Shown: positions 21,395 through 29,213 of the stretch, in pieces | How positions within the stretch are numbered: position 1 is the first letter of the stretch | How the letters are laid out: the number at the start of each line of letters is the position of its first letter | NCBI RefSeq assembly: GCF_001650495.1 | Contig: NZ_LWCS01000001.1 | Span: forward strand, 248,001 to 312,000 | DNA: 64,000 nucleotides | Reading direction: 5' to 3' | Source: Mycolicibacterium iranicum | Lineage (GTDB): Bacteria; Actinomycetota; Actinomycetes; Mycobacteriales; Mycobacteriaceae | Translations under genes and position numbers: made by a program | The notes under the pieces: model-generated | What the model saw: the letters and a program-made list of their open reading frames with translations, nothing else | Databases searched by the model: none | Told to the model about the DNA's origin: nothing

Positions 21395-24096
21395 GCTTCT
21401 CCGTCAACGGCGAAACCTTCGATGAGGAGCCGCGGCCCGGGCAGTGTCTGCGCACCTTCTTGCGGGAGCTGGGGCACTTCGACGTCAAGAAGGGTTGCGA
21501 CGCCGGTGATTGCGGAGCGTGCACGGTACTCGTCGCCGGTGCCGCGGTTCAGTCGTGCGTGTTCCCGGCGTTCCGAGCGGCAGGCGCGGCGATCACCACC
21601 GTGGCCGGTCTGGGCAACTCCGGTGAACTCCACCCGATGCAGCGCCGCTTCGTCGAAGCCGCCGGCTTCCAGTGCGGCTTCTGCACGGCCGGCATGATCA
21701 CCACAGCCAGCACGTTGACCGACGAAGAACTGGCCGACCTCCCGCAGACGTTGAAGAACAACCTGTGCCGGTGCACGGGCTACCGCGCGATCACCGACTC
21801 GCTCGCCGGGAAGGTGAACATCGACAAATCCGACGGCGAGGACACCGGCCGCTCGGTGGGCGCCCCCGCAGCGGTCCGGGTGGTGACCGGAACCGAGGAA
21901 TACACCATGGATTTCGCACCGCCCGGGCTGCTGCACATCGCGGTGCTGCACAGCCCGGTGGCGCATGCGCGCATCGTCTCCGTCGACACCGCGGCGGCCT
22001 TGGCCATTCCCGGTGTGCGGCTTGTCCTGACACATCACGACAGCCCGCCGGTGCGGTTCTCGACAGCGCGCCACGAGCACCGGGAGGACGATCCCGACGA
22101 CACGGCCATTCTCGATGACATCGTCCGCTTCGTCGGGCAGCGTGTGGCCGCGATCGTTGCCGACAGTGTGGCCACCGCCGAAAGAGCCTGCCGTGCACTG
22201 ATCGTCGAGTACGAGGAGTTGCCCGCGGTCTTCGACCCCGAGGCGGCGCGCGGACCCGGGGCACCACTGCTGCACGCCGACAAGGGCTTCGACGCGCGGA
22301 TCGCCGACGCCCGACGCAACGTGGTCGCCCAGCTTCACGGCACTGTCGGTGACATCGAAGCCGGCATCGCCGCAGCCGGCCCCGACGGTGTCGTGGTGCG
22401 GGGACGCTGGCACACCCAGCGAGTCCAGCACGCGCACCTGGAGACCCACGGCTGCACCGGATGGCGCGACGCTGAGGGCCGGTTGGTGATCCGCACGAGC
22501 ACCCAGGTTCCGTTTCTGGTGCGTGACGAGCTGTGTCACCTGTTCGGCCTGGCGCCTGAGGACGTCCGGGTGTTCACCAAGCGCGTCGGCGGCGGCTTCG
22601 GCGCCAAGCAGGAGATGCTGGTCGAAGACCTCGTCGCATTAGCAGTACTCCGTCTGGGCGAGCCCGTACGGTACGAGTTCAGCCGCACCGACCAGTTCAC
22701 CGTCGCCCCGTGCCGACATCCGTTCCGGGTAGACGTCACCGTGGCGGCCGATGCCGACGGCACGTTGACCGCGCTGACGGTCGACGCGCTCGTCGATGCC
22801 GGCGCCTACGGCAATCACAGCGCGGGCGTGATGTTCCACGGCTGCGGAGAATCGGTGTCGGTGTACCGGTGCGCGAACAAGCGGGTCGACGCCGAGGCTG
22901 TCTACACCAACAACCTGCCCTCCGGGGCTTTCCGCGGGTACGGGTTGGGTCAGGTGATGTTCGCGGTGGAGTCCGCGATCGACCAGGCAGCCGAGCGACT
23001 CGGCTTGGATCCCTTCGACTTTCGCCGACGTAATGTAGTGGTGCCCGGTGATCCGTTCGTCGACTCCCATGTGCTCGACGACGACCTCACATTCGGTAGC
23101 TACGGACTGGACCAGTGCCTCGACCTCGCGCAGGCAGCACTGCGGCGCGGAAATGGCACCGTGGCACCCTCGGGCCCGCAGTGGCGCACCGGCGAAGGGA
23201 TGGCGATCGCGATGATCGCGACGATCCCGCCCCGCGGGCACGCAGCCGAGGCGGTGATCAGTGTCGACAGCGAGGGAACGTACACCCTCGTCGTCGGAAC
23301 CGCCGAGTTCGGCAATGGCACGACCACGGTGCACGCACAGATCGCCGCGACCGCCCTGAACACCGTGGTCGACGACATCCGGATACGCCAGTCCGATTCG
23401 GCGGCACCGGGTTATGACACCGGCGCGTTCGGATCCGCCGGCACGGTGGTGGCCGGCCGGGCCACGCTGTTGGCCGCTCAACGGCTGCGCAGTCGGCTCG
23501 AGACTGCGGCATCGGAGCGAACCGGCTTGCCCCTCAACGCCTGTGTGCTGACGCGCCACGGCGTGCAGTGCGCCGGCCGGCTGGTGGATTTCGCCGACCT
23601 CCCCATGGCACTGACCGGGCACGGACGCCACGACGGTACGCCGCGCTCGGTGGCCTTCAACGTGCACGCCGTGCGGGTCGCGGTCAATGCTGACACCGGC
23701 GAGGTGCGCATCCTGCAGAGCGTGCAGGCCGCCGATGCGGGCGTGGTGATGAACCCCGAGCAGTGCCGCGGCCAGGTGGAAGGCGGTGTGGCGCAAGGGA
23801 TTGGCTCGGCGCTGTACGAAGAGATGCACGTGACCGCTGACGGTGTGGTGTCGACGAGCACGCTGCGCAACTATCACCTGCCCGCGTTGGCCGACGTGCC
23901 GGTCACCGAGGTCTATTTCGCCGACACCTGTGACACGCTGGGGCCCTTCGGCGCCAAGTCGATGAGCGAGTCGCCCTACAATCCCGTAGCCCCGGCTCTG
24001 GCCAACGCGATCGCGCGGGCGACCGGCGCCCGGCTCTACCGGCTTCCGATGACCCCGGCGCGCGTGTGGCGGGCGGTCAGGACAGCCGCTCGATGA
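21391..24096 (+). CDS. Xanthine dehydrogenase, fused 2Fe-2S and molybdopterin subunit
   Basis: The 901-residue protein joins two subunits. Residues 1-150 hold both 2Fe-2S domains: the plant-ferredoxin-like cluster CDAGDCGACTVLVAG and the four-helix domain cluster CGFCTAGM and NNLCRCTGYR. The rest is the molybdopterin-binding subunit with GGGFGAKQEM, the GAFRGYGLGQ region, the AFGSAGTVVAGRATLL segment and the catalytic glutamate E860 in KSMSESPYNP. Fusion of the FeS and Mo parts, with a separate FAD subunit, resembles the Desulfovibrio aldehyde oxidoreductase (about 907 residues, without FAD) more than textbook three-subunit enzymes. Purine context (guanine deaminase divergent, urate genes upstream) favours xanthine dehydrogenase. 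No XdhC-like maturation gene is in the window. The 3' end overlaps fadA6 by 20 bp. Confidence 0.9.
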   Translation: MSFSVNGETFDEEPRPGQCLRTFLRELGHFDVKKGCDAGDCGACTVLVAGAAVQSCVFPAFRAAGAAITTVAGLGNSGELHPMQRRFVEAAGFQCGFCTAGMITTASTLTDEELADLPQTLKNNLCRCTGYRAITDSLAGKVNIDKSDGEDTGRSVGAPAAVRVVTGTEEYTMDFAPPGLLHIAVLHSPVAHARIVSVDTAAALAIPGVRLVLTHHDSPPVRFSTARHEHREDDPDDTAILDDIVRFVGQRVAAIVADSVATAERACRALIVEYEELPAVFDPEAARGPGAPLLHADKGFDARIADARRNVVAQLHGTVGDIEAGIAAAGPDGVVVRGRWHTQRVQHAHLETHGCTGWRDAEGRLVIRTSTQVPFLVRDELCHLFGLAPEDVRVFTKRVGGGFGAKQEMLVEDLVALAVLRLGEPVRYEFSRTDQFTVAPCRHPFRVDVTVAADADGTLTALTVDALVDAGAYGNHSAGVMFHGCGESVSVYRCANKRVDAEAVYTNNLPSGAFRGYGLGQVMFAVESAIDQAAERLGLDPFDFRRRNVVVPGDPFVDSHVLDDDLTFGSYGLDQCLDLAQAALRRGNGTVAPSGPQWRTGEGMAIAMIATIPPRGHAAEAVISVDSEGTYTLVVGTAEFGNGTTTVHAQIAATALNTVVDDIRIRQSDSAAPGYDTGAFGSAGTVVAGRATLLAAQRLRSRLETAASERTGLPLNACVLTRHGVQCAGRLVDFADLPMALTGHGRHDGTPRSVAFNVHAVRVAVNADTGEVRILQSVQAADAGVVMNPEQCRGQVEGGVAQGIGSALYEEMHVTADGVVSTSTLRNYHLPALADVPVTEVYFADTCDTLGPFGAKSMSESPYNPVAPALANAIARATGARLYRLPMTPARVWRAVRTAAR

Positions 24097-25237
24097 TCGT
24101 CACGTTGGCGGTGCCGCCGCCTTCGCACATCGTCTGCAGTCCGTAGCGGCCGCCGGTGCGCTCCAACGTATTCAGCATGGTCGCGAAAAGCTTTGCGCCC
24201 GTGGCGCCGAGGGGATGTCCGAGCGCGATGGCGCCGCCGTTCGGGTTGACCTTCTCAGGGTCGGCCCTGGTCTCCTTCAGCCAGGCCTGGACAACGGGGG
24301 CGAAAGCCTCGTTGATCTCCACGGTGTCGATGTCGTCGATCGACAGCCCGGTCTTGTCGAGGGCGTAGCGCGTCGCGGGGATCGGGCCGGTCAGCATGAA
24401 TACCGGATCGGCCCCGCGGGCACTGATGTGGTGGATACGGGCACGCGGCTTCAGATTGTGTGTCTTCACAGCGTTTTCGGAGGCAAGCAACACTGCGCTC
24501 GCACCGTCGGAGATCTGGCTGGCCATCGCGGCTGTCAACCGGCCGCCGTCGACGAGGGTCTTGAGACCGGCCATCTTCTCCAGCGACGTTTCGCGCGGGC
24601 CCTCGTCGACGGCGAAGCCGTCCACCTCGATGATCTCGTTCTCGAAGTGTCCGGCGCGGATCGCCGCCTGCGCGCGCTGGTGGCTGGTCAGCGCGAACTG
24701 CTCCATGTCCTCGCGGGAGATGTTCCACTTCTCGGCGATCAGCTCGGCACCCCGGAACTGGGAGATCTCCTGGTCCCCGTACCGGTGCAGCCAGCTCTTG
24801 GATTCGTTTGTGGGCGAAGTGAATCCGAACTGCTCGGCGACGGTCATCGCGGAGCTGATCGGGATCTGGCTCATGTTCTGCATGCCGCCCGCGACGATGA
24901 GGTCGGCGGTGCCCGACATGATGGCTTGCGCGCCGAACGAGATGGCCTGCTGGCTGGAGCCACACTGGCGGTCGACGGTGACGCCGGGGACCTCTTCGGG
25001 GTAGCCCGCGGCGAGCCACGACAGCCGCGCGATGTTGCCGGCCTGTGGGCCGATCGCGTCGACGCAGCCGGCGATCACGTCATCGACGGCGCCGGGGTCG
25101 ACGTCGTTGCGCGCGAACAATCCCCGCCATCCGGCAGCGCCGAGATCGACCGGGTGCACTCCGGCCAGCGAGCCGTTGCGCTTTCCGATGGCGGTGCGGA
25201 CAGCATCGATGACGTAGGCCACTGGTGTTCCAGCCAT
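24077..25237 (-). CDS. fadA6: Steroid beta-ketothiolase FadA6
   Basis: The 386-residue thiolase shows the N-terminal active-site cysteine in VDRQCGSSQQAISFGAQ, the NEAFAPVVQAW segment, the histidine in [20 protein letters not shown] and the second cysteine in CEGGGTANVTIIERL. In M. tuberculosis FadA6 (Rv3556c) cleaves a 3-keto acyl-CoA during ring C/D catabolism in the KstR2 regulon. The start ATG shares one base with the kstR2 stop (TGATG). Gene order kstR2-fadA6 is that of M. tuberculosis. Its last 20 bp overlap the converging xanthine dehydrogenase gene, which has been placed next to it by the insertion of the purine genes. Confidence 0.92.
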   Translation of the reverse strand: MAGTPVAYVIDAVRTAIGKRNGSLAGVHPVDLGAAGWRGLFARNDVDPGAVDDVIAGCVDAIGPQAGNIARLSWLAAGYPEEVPGVTVDRQCGSSQQAISFGAQAIMSGTADLIVAGGMQNMSQIPISSAMTVAEQFGFTSPTNESKSWLHRYGDQEISQFRGAELIAEKWNISREDMEQFALTSHQRAQAAIRAGHFENEIIEVDGFAVDEGPRETSLEKMAGLKTLVDGGRLTAAMASQISDGASAVLLASENAVKTHNLKPRARIHHISARGADPVFMLTGPIPATRYALDKTGLSIDDIDTVEINEAFAPVVQAWLKETRADPEKVNPNGGAIALGHPLGATGAKLFATMLNTLERTGGRYGLQTMCEGGGTANVTIIERLS

Positions 25238-25830
25238 CAGTTCGTTCCTTCCGTTATGCCACCGAGAACGATGGCGAGGTACTGCCGTCCGACCTGTTCG
25301 GCCGTCAGCGGGCCGCCGGGTTGGTACCAGCGCACCGACACCCAGGTGGTGTCACGAATGAATCGGTAGACGAGGTCGACGTCGAGGTCGGGGCGGAACT
25401 TCCCCTCGGCGACGCCCTGCTTGAGGACCTCGATCCACATCTGGCGTTGCTCGCGGTTGCGGTCTTCGAGGAATCCGAACTGCGTGAGCGGTTTGAGCCT
25501 CTTGGCCTCGTCCTGGTAGATCACAACCTGCGCGTGCCGGTGTTCGATGGCCTCGAAGGAGACCATGAACAATCCCTTGACCCGTTCGAGTGGGTCCGCC
25601 GTGCTTTCGACGGTCTCGCGGTAGCGGGTGAACACCCAGTCGAGAAAGTCCTTGAGGACTTCTTCGACCATCTGCTCCTTGGACTTGAAGTGGTGGTACA
25701 GGCTTCCGGAGAGAATCCCCGCCGAATCCGCGATGTCGCGCACCGTGGTGGCGCGCAGGCCGCGGTCGGCGAACATCGTCGCAGCGAGCTGCAGCAGCTC
25801 GTCACGCCGACTCGGAAGCGCCTTGTCCAC
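25237..25830 (-). CDS. kstR2: TetR-family repressor KstR2
   Basis: The 197-residue TetR-family regulator represses the ring C/D steroid genes and is released by HIP-CoA. The N-terminal helix-turn-helix is visible as LRATTVRDIADSAGILSGSLYHHFKSKEQMVEEVLKDF, followed by the helical ligand-binding and dimer region. GTG at 25830 is the start. The KstR2 operator at 25846-25859 lies 15 bp upstream, so the gene is autoregulated together with fadA6. Three matching operators in the window and the surrounding regulon make this assignment firm. Synteny with Rv3557c. Confidence 0.94.
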   Translation of the reverse strand: MDKALPSRRDELLQLAATMFADRGLRATTVRDIADSAGILSGSLYHHFKSKEQMVEEVLKDFLDWVFTRYRETVESTADPLERVKGLFMVSFEAIEHRHAQVVIYQDEAKRLKPLTQFGFLEDRNREQRQMWIEVLKQGVAEGKFRPDLDVDLVYRFIRDTTWVSVRWYQPGGPLTAEQVGRQYLAIVLGGITEGTN

Positions 25831-25845
25831 TGGGTCAGGATAGCA

Positions 25846-25859
25846 ACCAAGCGCTTGCT
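25846..25859. promoter_or_regulatory. KstR2 operator upstream of kstR2
   Basis: The 14-bp site ACCAAG-CG-CTTGCT carries the core CAAG-N2-CTTG on both strands, as in the consensus. It lies in the 46-bp gap between kstR2 and the converging end of the DUF4173-like gene and should mediate autorepression of the kstR2-fadA6 operon. Confidence 0.88.
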
Positions 25860-25876
25860 AGGTAAGCGTGACCGCG

Positions 25877-27427
25877 TCAGCGGGTGTCCGACCAGTATTC
25901 AGAACAGTTCTCCGCCACGTGCGGTGCCTGCCGTGAGGCGCGCCAGCGGGACAGGTTGAACTCATACCAGGGGTCGCGCCCCTCCATCCGGTAACTCGCG
26001 CACTGCCGCACCGCTTCGGGCAACCGCACCAGCGCAGGGTCGGCGTCCGGGGACAATCGCAGCAGGTAGGCAGCGTCCAACTGCCCCGTCTGCTCATACC
26101 GATCGATGTTGCGCTCGGCGATGAGTCGCTCCGGGTTCGTCGCAGCAAGCCCGAGGATTGCCACCGCACCCGCCAGCAGCACCGCCCGCGGCAGCCACCG
26201 TCCCGCCATCCGGATCCCGGCGATGGCGATGAACACGAACACCGCACCGAGCCACAACTCGATCGTGATCACCATCAGCCGCTCGGTGCTGAAGCCATAG
26301 GCCTGTTGATACACCCACATCCGGTGGATCGCCGAGATCACCACCACGACCGAGGTCACGCACAGCGTGCCGACCAGGATCCGCAACAGCCTGCGTTCCC
26401 GCGCTGTGTCACGTCCCGCGACGCGAATGACGGCGCCGAGGACGAGCAGGGTCAGCGCCGACACCCATAGCAGCTGCCAGAAACCCTGTCTGGCGTACTC
26501 GGCATAGGTCAGTCCCTCGGTCTCCAGCACATGCGTGTGACCGCCGAACAGGACGGTCGCCTGCACGGCCACAAAGCCGACGAACAGCAGGTCGAGGACC
26601 GCCAGCGGCACCGCCCATTCCCAATTCGGCACCGGCCGCATCCTCGGCGGCGCCATCGCGTCAAGCCTCGGCGGCACCCGAATCAGGTAGCCGGCGAACA
26701 GCACGAAGCACGCCACGATCACGAACACGACCGTGCGGGCGAAGAACTCGTCTCCTCGCCAAGCGGGAATGAGGTGATCCACCAACCGGGCGAACGCGGG
26801 ATCCGCCGAGACGAACAGCGCCCCGAACACGAGCGTGAGGACCACGGTCAGGGCTGCGACGACCGCGATCCGCGCGGCACTCGGCCCTCCGGCCCGACGA
26901 AATCCGACTCCAAGTGCGCGGCGCACCCAGCCGGCGACCCGGGCCGGGAGGAGCCACGGGACGAACGGTCCACTCAGGACCGCGGTCCACGTCCGCCCGC
27001 CGGCGAGCGTGCTCCAGCCGACCAGCCACGCCGTCATGATGCACAGCACACCCAGCCATTCCGCGGCCAACAGCCCAGGCACGGCGAGCAGCAGCAGTGT
27101 CAGGACGATCCCGAGCCACTCACGACGAGTCGGGCGGCGTTCCGCCGTCAGGTACCCGACACCGAACACCATCAGGCCCACCATCACGTAGCCGATGCTC
27201 AGCGTCCCAACCCGCCACATCGCCGAGCCGAGAACACCCTCGACGAGCGCGAGCAGCAGTAGGGCGCGAGGCGCGGCTGCCTGGGGCGGGTTGGGCCAGA
27301 GCCGGTGCGGCCAGATCGACCATCCGGGCTCACCGTAGCGCGGCAGCATCGGACCGAATTCCGGGGGCGGTAGGGGCGGCAGATGGCCGCGCGGATGCGG
27401 ATATGTGGTGGGCGCCGGCTGATTCAC
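25877..27427 (-). CDS. Large membrane protein, DUF4153/DUF4173-like
   Basis: The 516-residue protein has a proline-rich cytoplasmic N-terminus (about 55 residues) and about 11-12 hydrophobic segments, among them RALLLLALVEGVLGSAMW, IVLTLLLLAVPGLLAAEW, IAVVAALTVVLTLVFGALFVS, VVFVIVACFVLFAGYLIRV and LLWVSALTLLVLGAVIRVAG. The ERNIDRYEQTGQLDAAYLL segment near the C-terminus is a recurring feature of DUF4153/DUF4173 membrane proteins, whose function is unknown. It starts at a GTG overlapping the sensor-kinase stop (GTGA), so it is the third gene of the response regulator/kinase operon; it may be a target or a signalling partner of that kinase. No transport motif is recognised. Confidence 0.75.
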   Translation of the reverse strand: MNQPAPTTYPHPRGHLPPLPPPEFGPMLPRYGEPGWSIWPHRLWPNPPQAAAPRALLLLALVEGVLGSAMWRVGTLSIGYVMVGLMVFGVGYLTAERRPTRREWLGIVLTLLLLAVPGLLAAEWLGVLCIMTAWLVGWSTLAGGRTWTAVLSGPFVPWLLPARVAGWVRRALGVGFRRAGGPSAARIAVVAALTVVLTLVFGALFVSADPAFARLVDHLIPAWRGDEFFARTVVFVIVACFVLFAGYLIRVPPRLDAMAPPRMRPVPNWEWAVPLAVLDLLFVGFVAVQATVLFGGHTHVLETEGLTYAEYARQGFWQLLWVSALTLLVLGAVIRVAGRDTARERRLLRILVGTLCVTSVVVVISAIHRMWVYQQAYGFSTERLMVITIELWLGAVFVFIAIAGIRMAGRWLPRAVLLAGAVAILGLAATNPERLIAERNIDRYEQTGQLDAAYLLRLSPDADPALVRLPEAVRQCASYRMEGRDPWYEFNLSRWRASRQAPHVAENCSEYWSDTR

Positions 27428-28455
27428 CGTGTCTCCTCTCCCGTTGCCGGCGCGGGGATCGTGACCCCGATGCGGCACCCGGATCTGGCCTCCATCACTT
27501 CGATGGCGCCGCCGTGTAGTTCGACCGCCCAGCGGGCGATCGCAAGTCCGAGCCCCGTGCCGCCAGCAGAGGTGGCACCCCTGGTGAAGCGCTGGAAAAC
27601 TCGCTCACGTTCGACGGGCGGGATTCCCGGCCCCTCGTCGCACACCTCGAGTCGCAATCCCGGTGCCGCTTCCTGCCTGGCGAAGACCGTGACGCGGGCC
27701 CCTGCGGGGCTGTGCCTGATCGCGTTGTCGACGAGATTGACCACCACCTGCAGTAAGCGGGCCTGATCGGCGACGGCGACCAGGTCCGGCGGCTCGACCC
27801 GGACCGCGACCTGCACCCCCTCACTGGGAGCCGTGACGTGCCAGATGGCTTCATCGAGGAAGTCGGCGACACGGAAAGAGCTGTGCTGCAGCGAGATGGC
27901 TCCGCCTTCGAGCCTGGAGAGGTCGAGTAGGTTCGTCACCAGCTCGCTGAGCCGCTCGGTCTGCGAAAGCGCCATCCGCATCGTCTTCTCGTCCGCCTCC
28001 GCGATCCCGTCGACCACGTTCTCCAGCAGGGCATGCAAAGCCGTTATGGGCGTACGCAATTCGTGAGACACATTCGCAATCAGACCGCGTCGGTACTCAT
28101 CGGCGGCACCGAGGTCGGTTGCCATCTGGTTGTATGCCGTCGCGAGTTGGCCGACCTCGTCCCGAGAGGTTGCCCTGACGCGCACGCTGTAGTCTCCGCG
28201 CGCCATTGCCCGCGCGGCCGCGGTCATCTGGCGCAGCGGCGACGTCATCCCGTGGGCGAGGAAATAGGTGAACGTCAACGACGTGGCCAGCGCAGCAAGC
28301 AGCGCATAGCGGAACTGCCAGCTCGCTCCGATCCAGAACGTGAACGAGGCCAACAGTATTGCGGTGCCGACGAGCAGGCCCATTTTCATCTTGAACGAGC
28401 CGAAAGGATCCAGCGGTCGGGGCAGCCGATCCCACATGTCGCTGAGCTTGGTCAT
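27424..28455 (-). CDS. Two-component sensor histidine kinase
   Basis: The 343-residue membrane kinase has two N-terminal hydrophobic segments (MGLLVGTAILLASFTFWIGA and a second near YALLAALATSLTFTYFLA), a HAMP linker (LRQMTAAARAMARGDYSVRV), the H-box with phosphoacceptor H131 in NVSHELRTP, and the catalytic domain with N-box VVNLVDNAIRH, G1 CDEGPGIPP and G2 GGTGLGLAIARWA. There is almost no periplasmic sensing loop, so it probably senses membrane state or a partner. ATG at 28455 overlaps the response regulator stop (ATGA) and its stop overlaps the membrane protein gene (GTGA). The partner is the OmpR-type regulator just upstream. Confidence 0.9.
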   Translation of the reverse strand: MTKLSDMWDRLPRPLDPFGSFKMKMGLLVGTAILLASFTFWIGASWQFRYALLAALATSLTFTYFLAHGMTSPLRQMTAAARAMARGDYSVRVRATSRDEVGQLATAYNQMATDLGAADEYRRGLIANVSHELRTPITALHALLENVVDGIAEADEKTMRMALSQTERLSELVTNLLDLSRLEGGAISLQHSSFRVADFLDEAIWHVTAPSEGVQVAVRVEPPDLVAVADQARLLQVVVNLVDNAIRHSPAGARVTVFARQEAAPGLRLEVCDEGPGIPPVERERVFQRFTRGATSAGGTGLGLAIARWAVELHGGAIEVMEARSGCRIGVTIPAPATGEETR

Positions 28456-29141
28456 CTCGACGGCGAGCCGTCCATCGGGCGGGGCAGCTCCAGCGCATAC
28501 CCGACGCCATGCACGGTGCGGATGAGCTCGGAACCCAACTTGCGGCGCAACGCTTTCACGTGAGTGTCGACAGTGCGACTCTCCGCCCCCGAACCCCAAC
28601 CCCACACGTGTTCGAGGAGCGCGTCGCGGGAGACCGCGGTACGCGGCCGTCCCGCGAGGAAGACCAGAAGGTCGAATTCTGTTCTGGTCAGATGTATTTC
28701 GTCATCGCCGCGATACACCCTTCGCGCCTGGAGATCTACCCGATTGTCTCCGACCCGTAGGGCCTGAACGGTCGCGACGCGTTCCACGCGTCGCAGCAGC
28801 ACGCGGACACGAGCGACGAGTTCGCGCATGCTGAAGGGCTTGGTGAGGTAGTCGTCGGCACCGACGCCGAGGCCGACCAGCATGTCGGTTTCATCGCTGC
28901 GCGCGGTCAGCATCAACACCGGGATCGGATGAACCGCCTGGATTCGACGGCACACCTCGAGGCCGTCGAACCCCGGCAACATGACATCGAGCACCACGAG
29001 ATCCGGCGGGGCCGTGGTGGCCGCCTCGACCGCGGAGGGTCCGTCAACCGCGGTGTCCACCTGAAAGTCCTCGGCCCGCAACCGGGTGACGACCGCAGCC
29101 AGGATGGTCGGCTCGTCCTCGACCACCAGGATTCGCTTCAC
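28452..29141 (-). CDS. OmpR-family response regulator
   Basis: The 229-residue regulator has a receiver domain (MKRILVVEDEPTILAAVVTRL) with the phosphoacceptor D52 in VVLDVMLPG and the conserved lysine in YLTKPFS, and a winged-helix output domain ending THVKALRRKLGSELIRTVHGVGYAL. It is the first gene of the three-gene operon regulator-kinase-membrane protein. The targets are not visible; the divergent exopolysaccharide genes beyond the BcsB-like gene are candidates. No orthologous M. tuberculosis name is assigned because OmpR-family members are too similar. Confidence 0.92.
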   Translation of the reverse strand: MKRILVVEDEPTILAAVVTRLRAEDFQVDTAVDGPSAVEAATTAPPDLVVLDVMLPGFDGLEVCRRIQAVHPIPVLMLTARSDETDMLVGLGVGADDYLTKPFSMRELVARVRVLLRRVERVATVQALRVGDNRVDLQARRVYRGDDEIHLTRTEFDLLVFLAGRPRTAVSRDALLEHVWGWGSGAESRTVDTHVKALRRKLGSELIRTVHGVGYALELPRPMDGSPSR

Positions 29142-29213
29142 ACATCAGACTGTAGGGGCCGGATATGGGCCTTTCCGGCAGCGATTGTGAAGAAAGTGTG
29201 GAGATCTTCGCGA

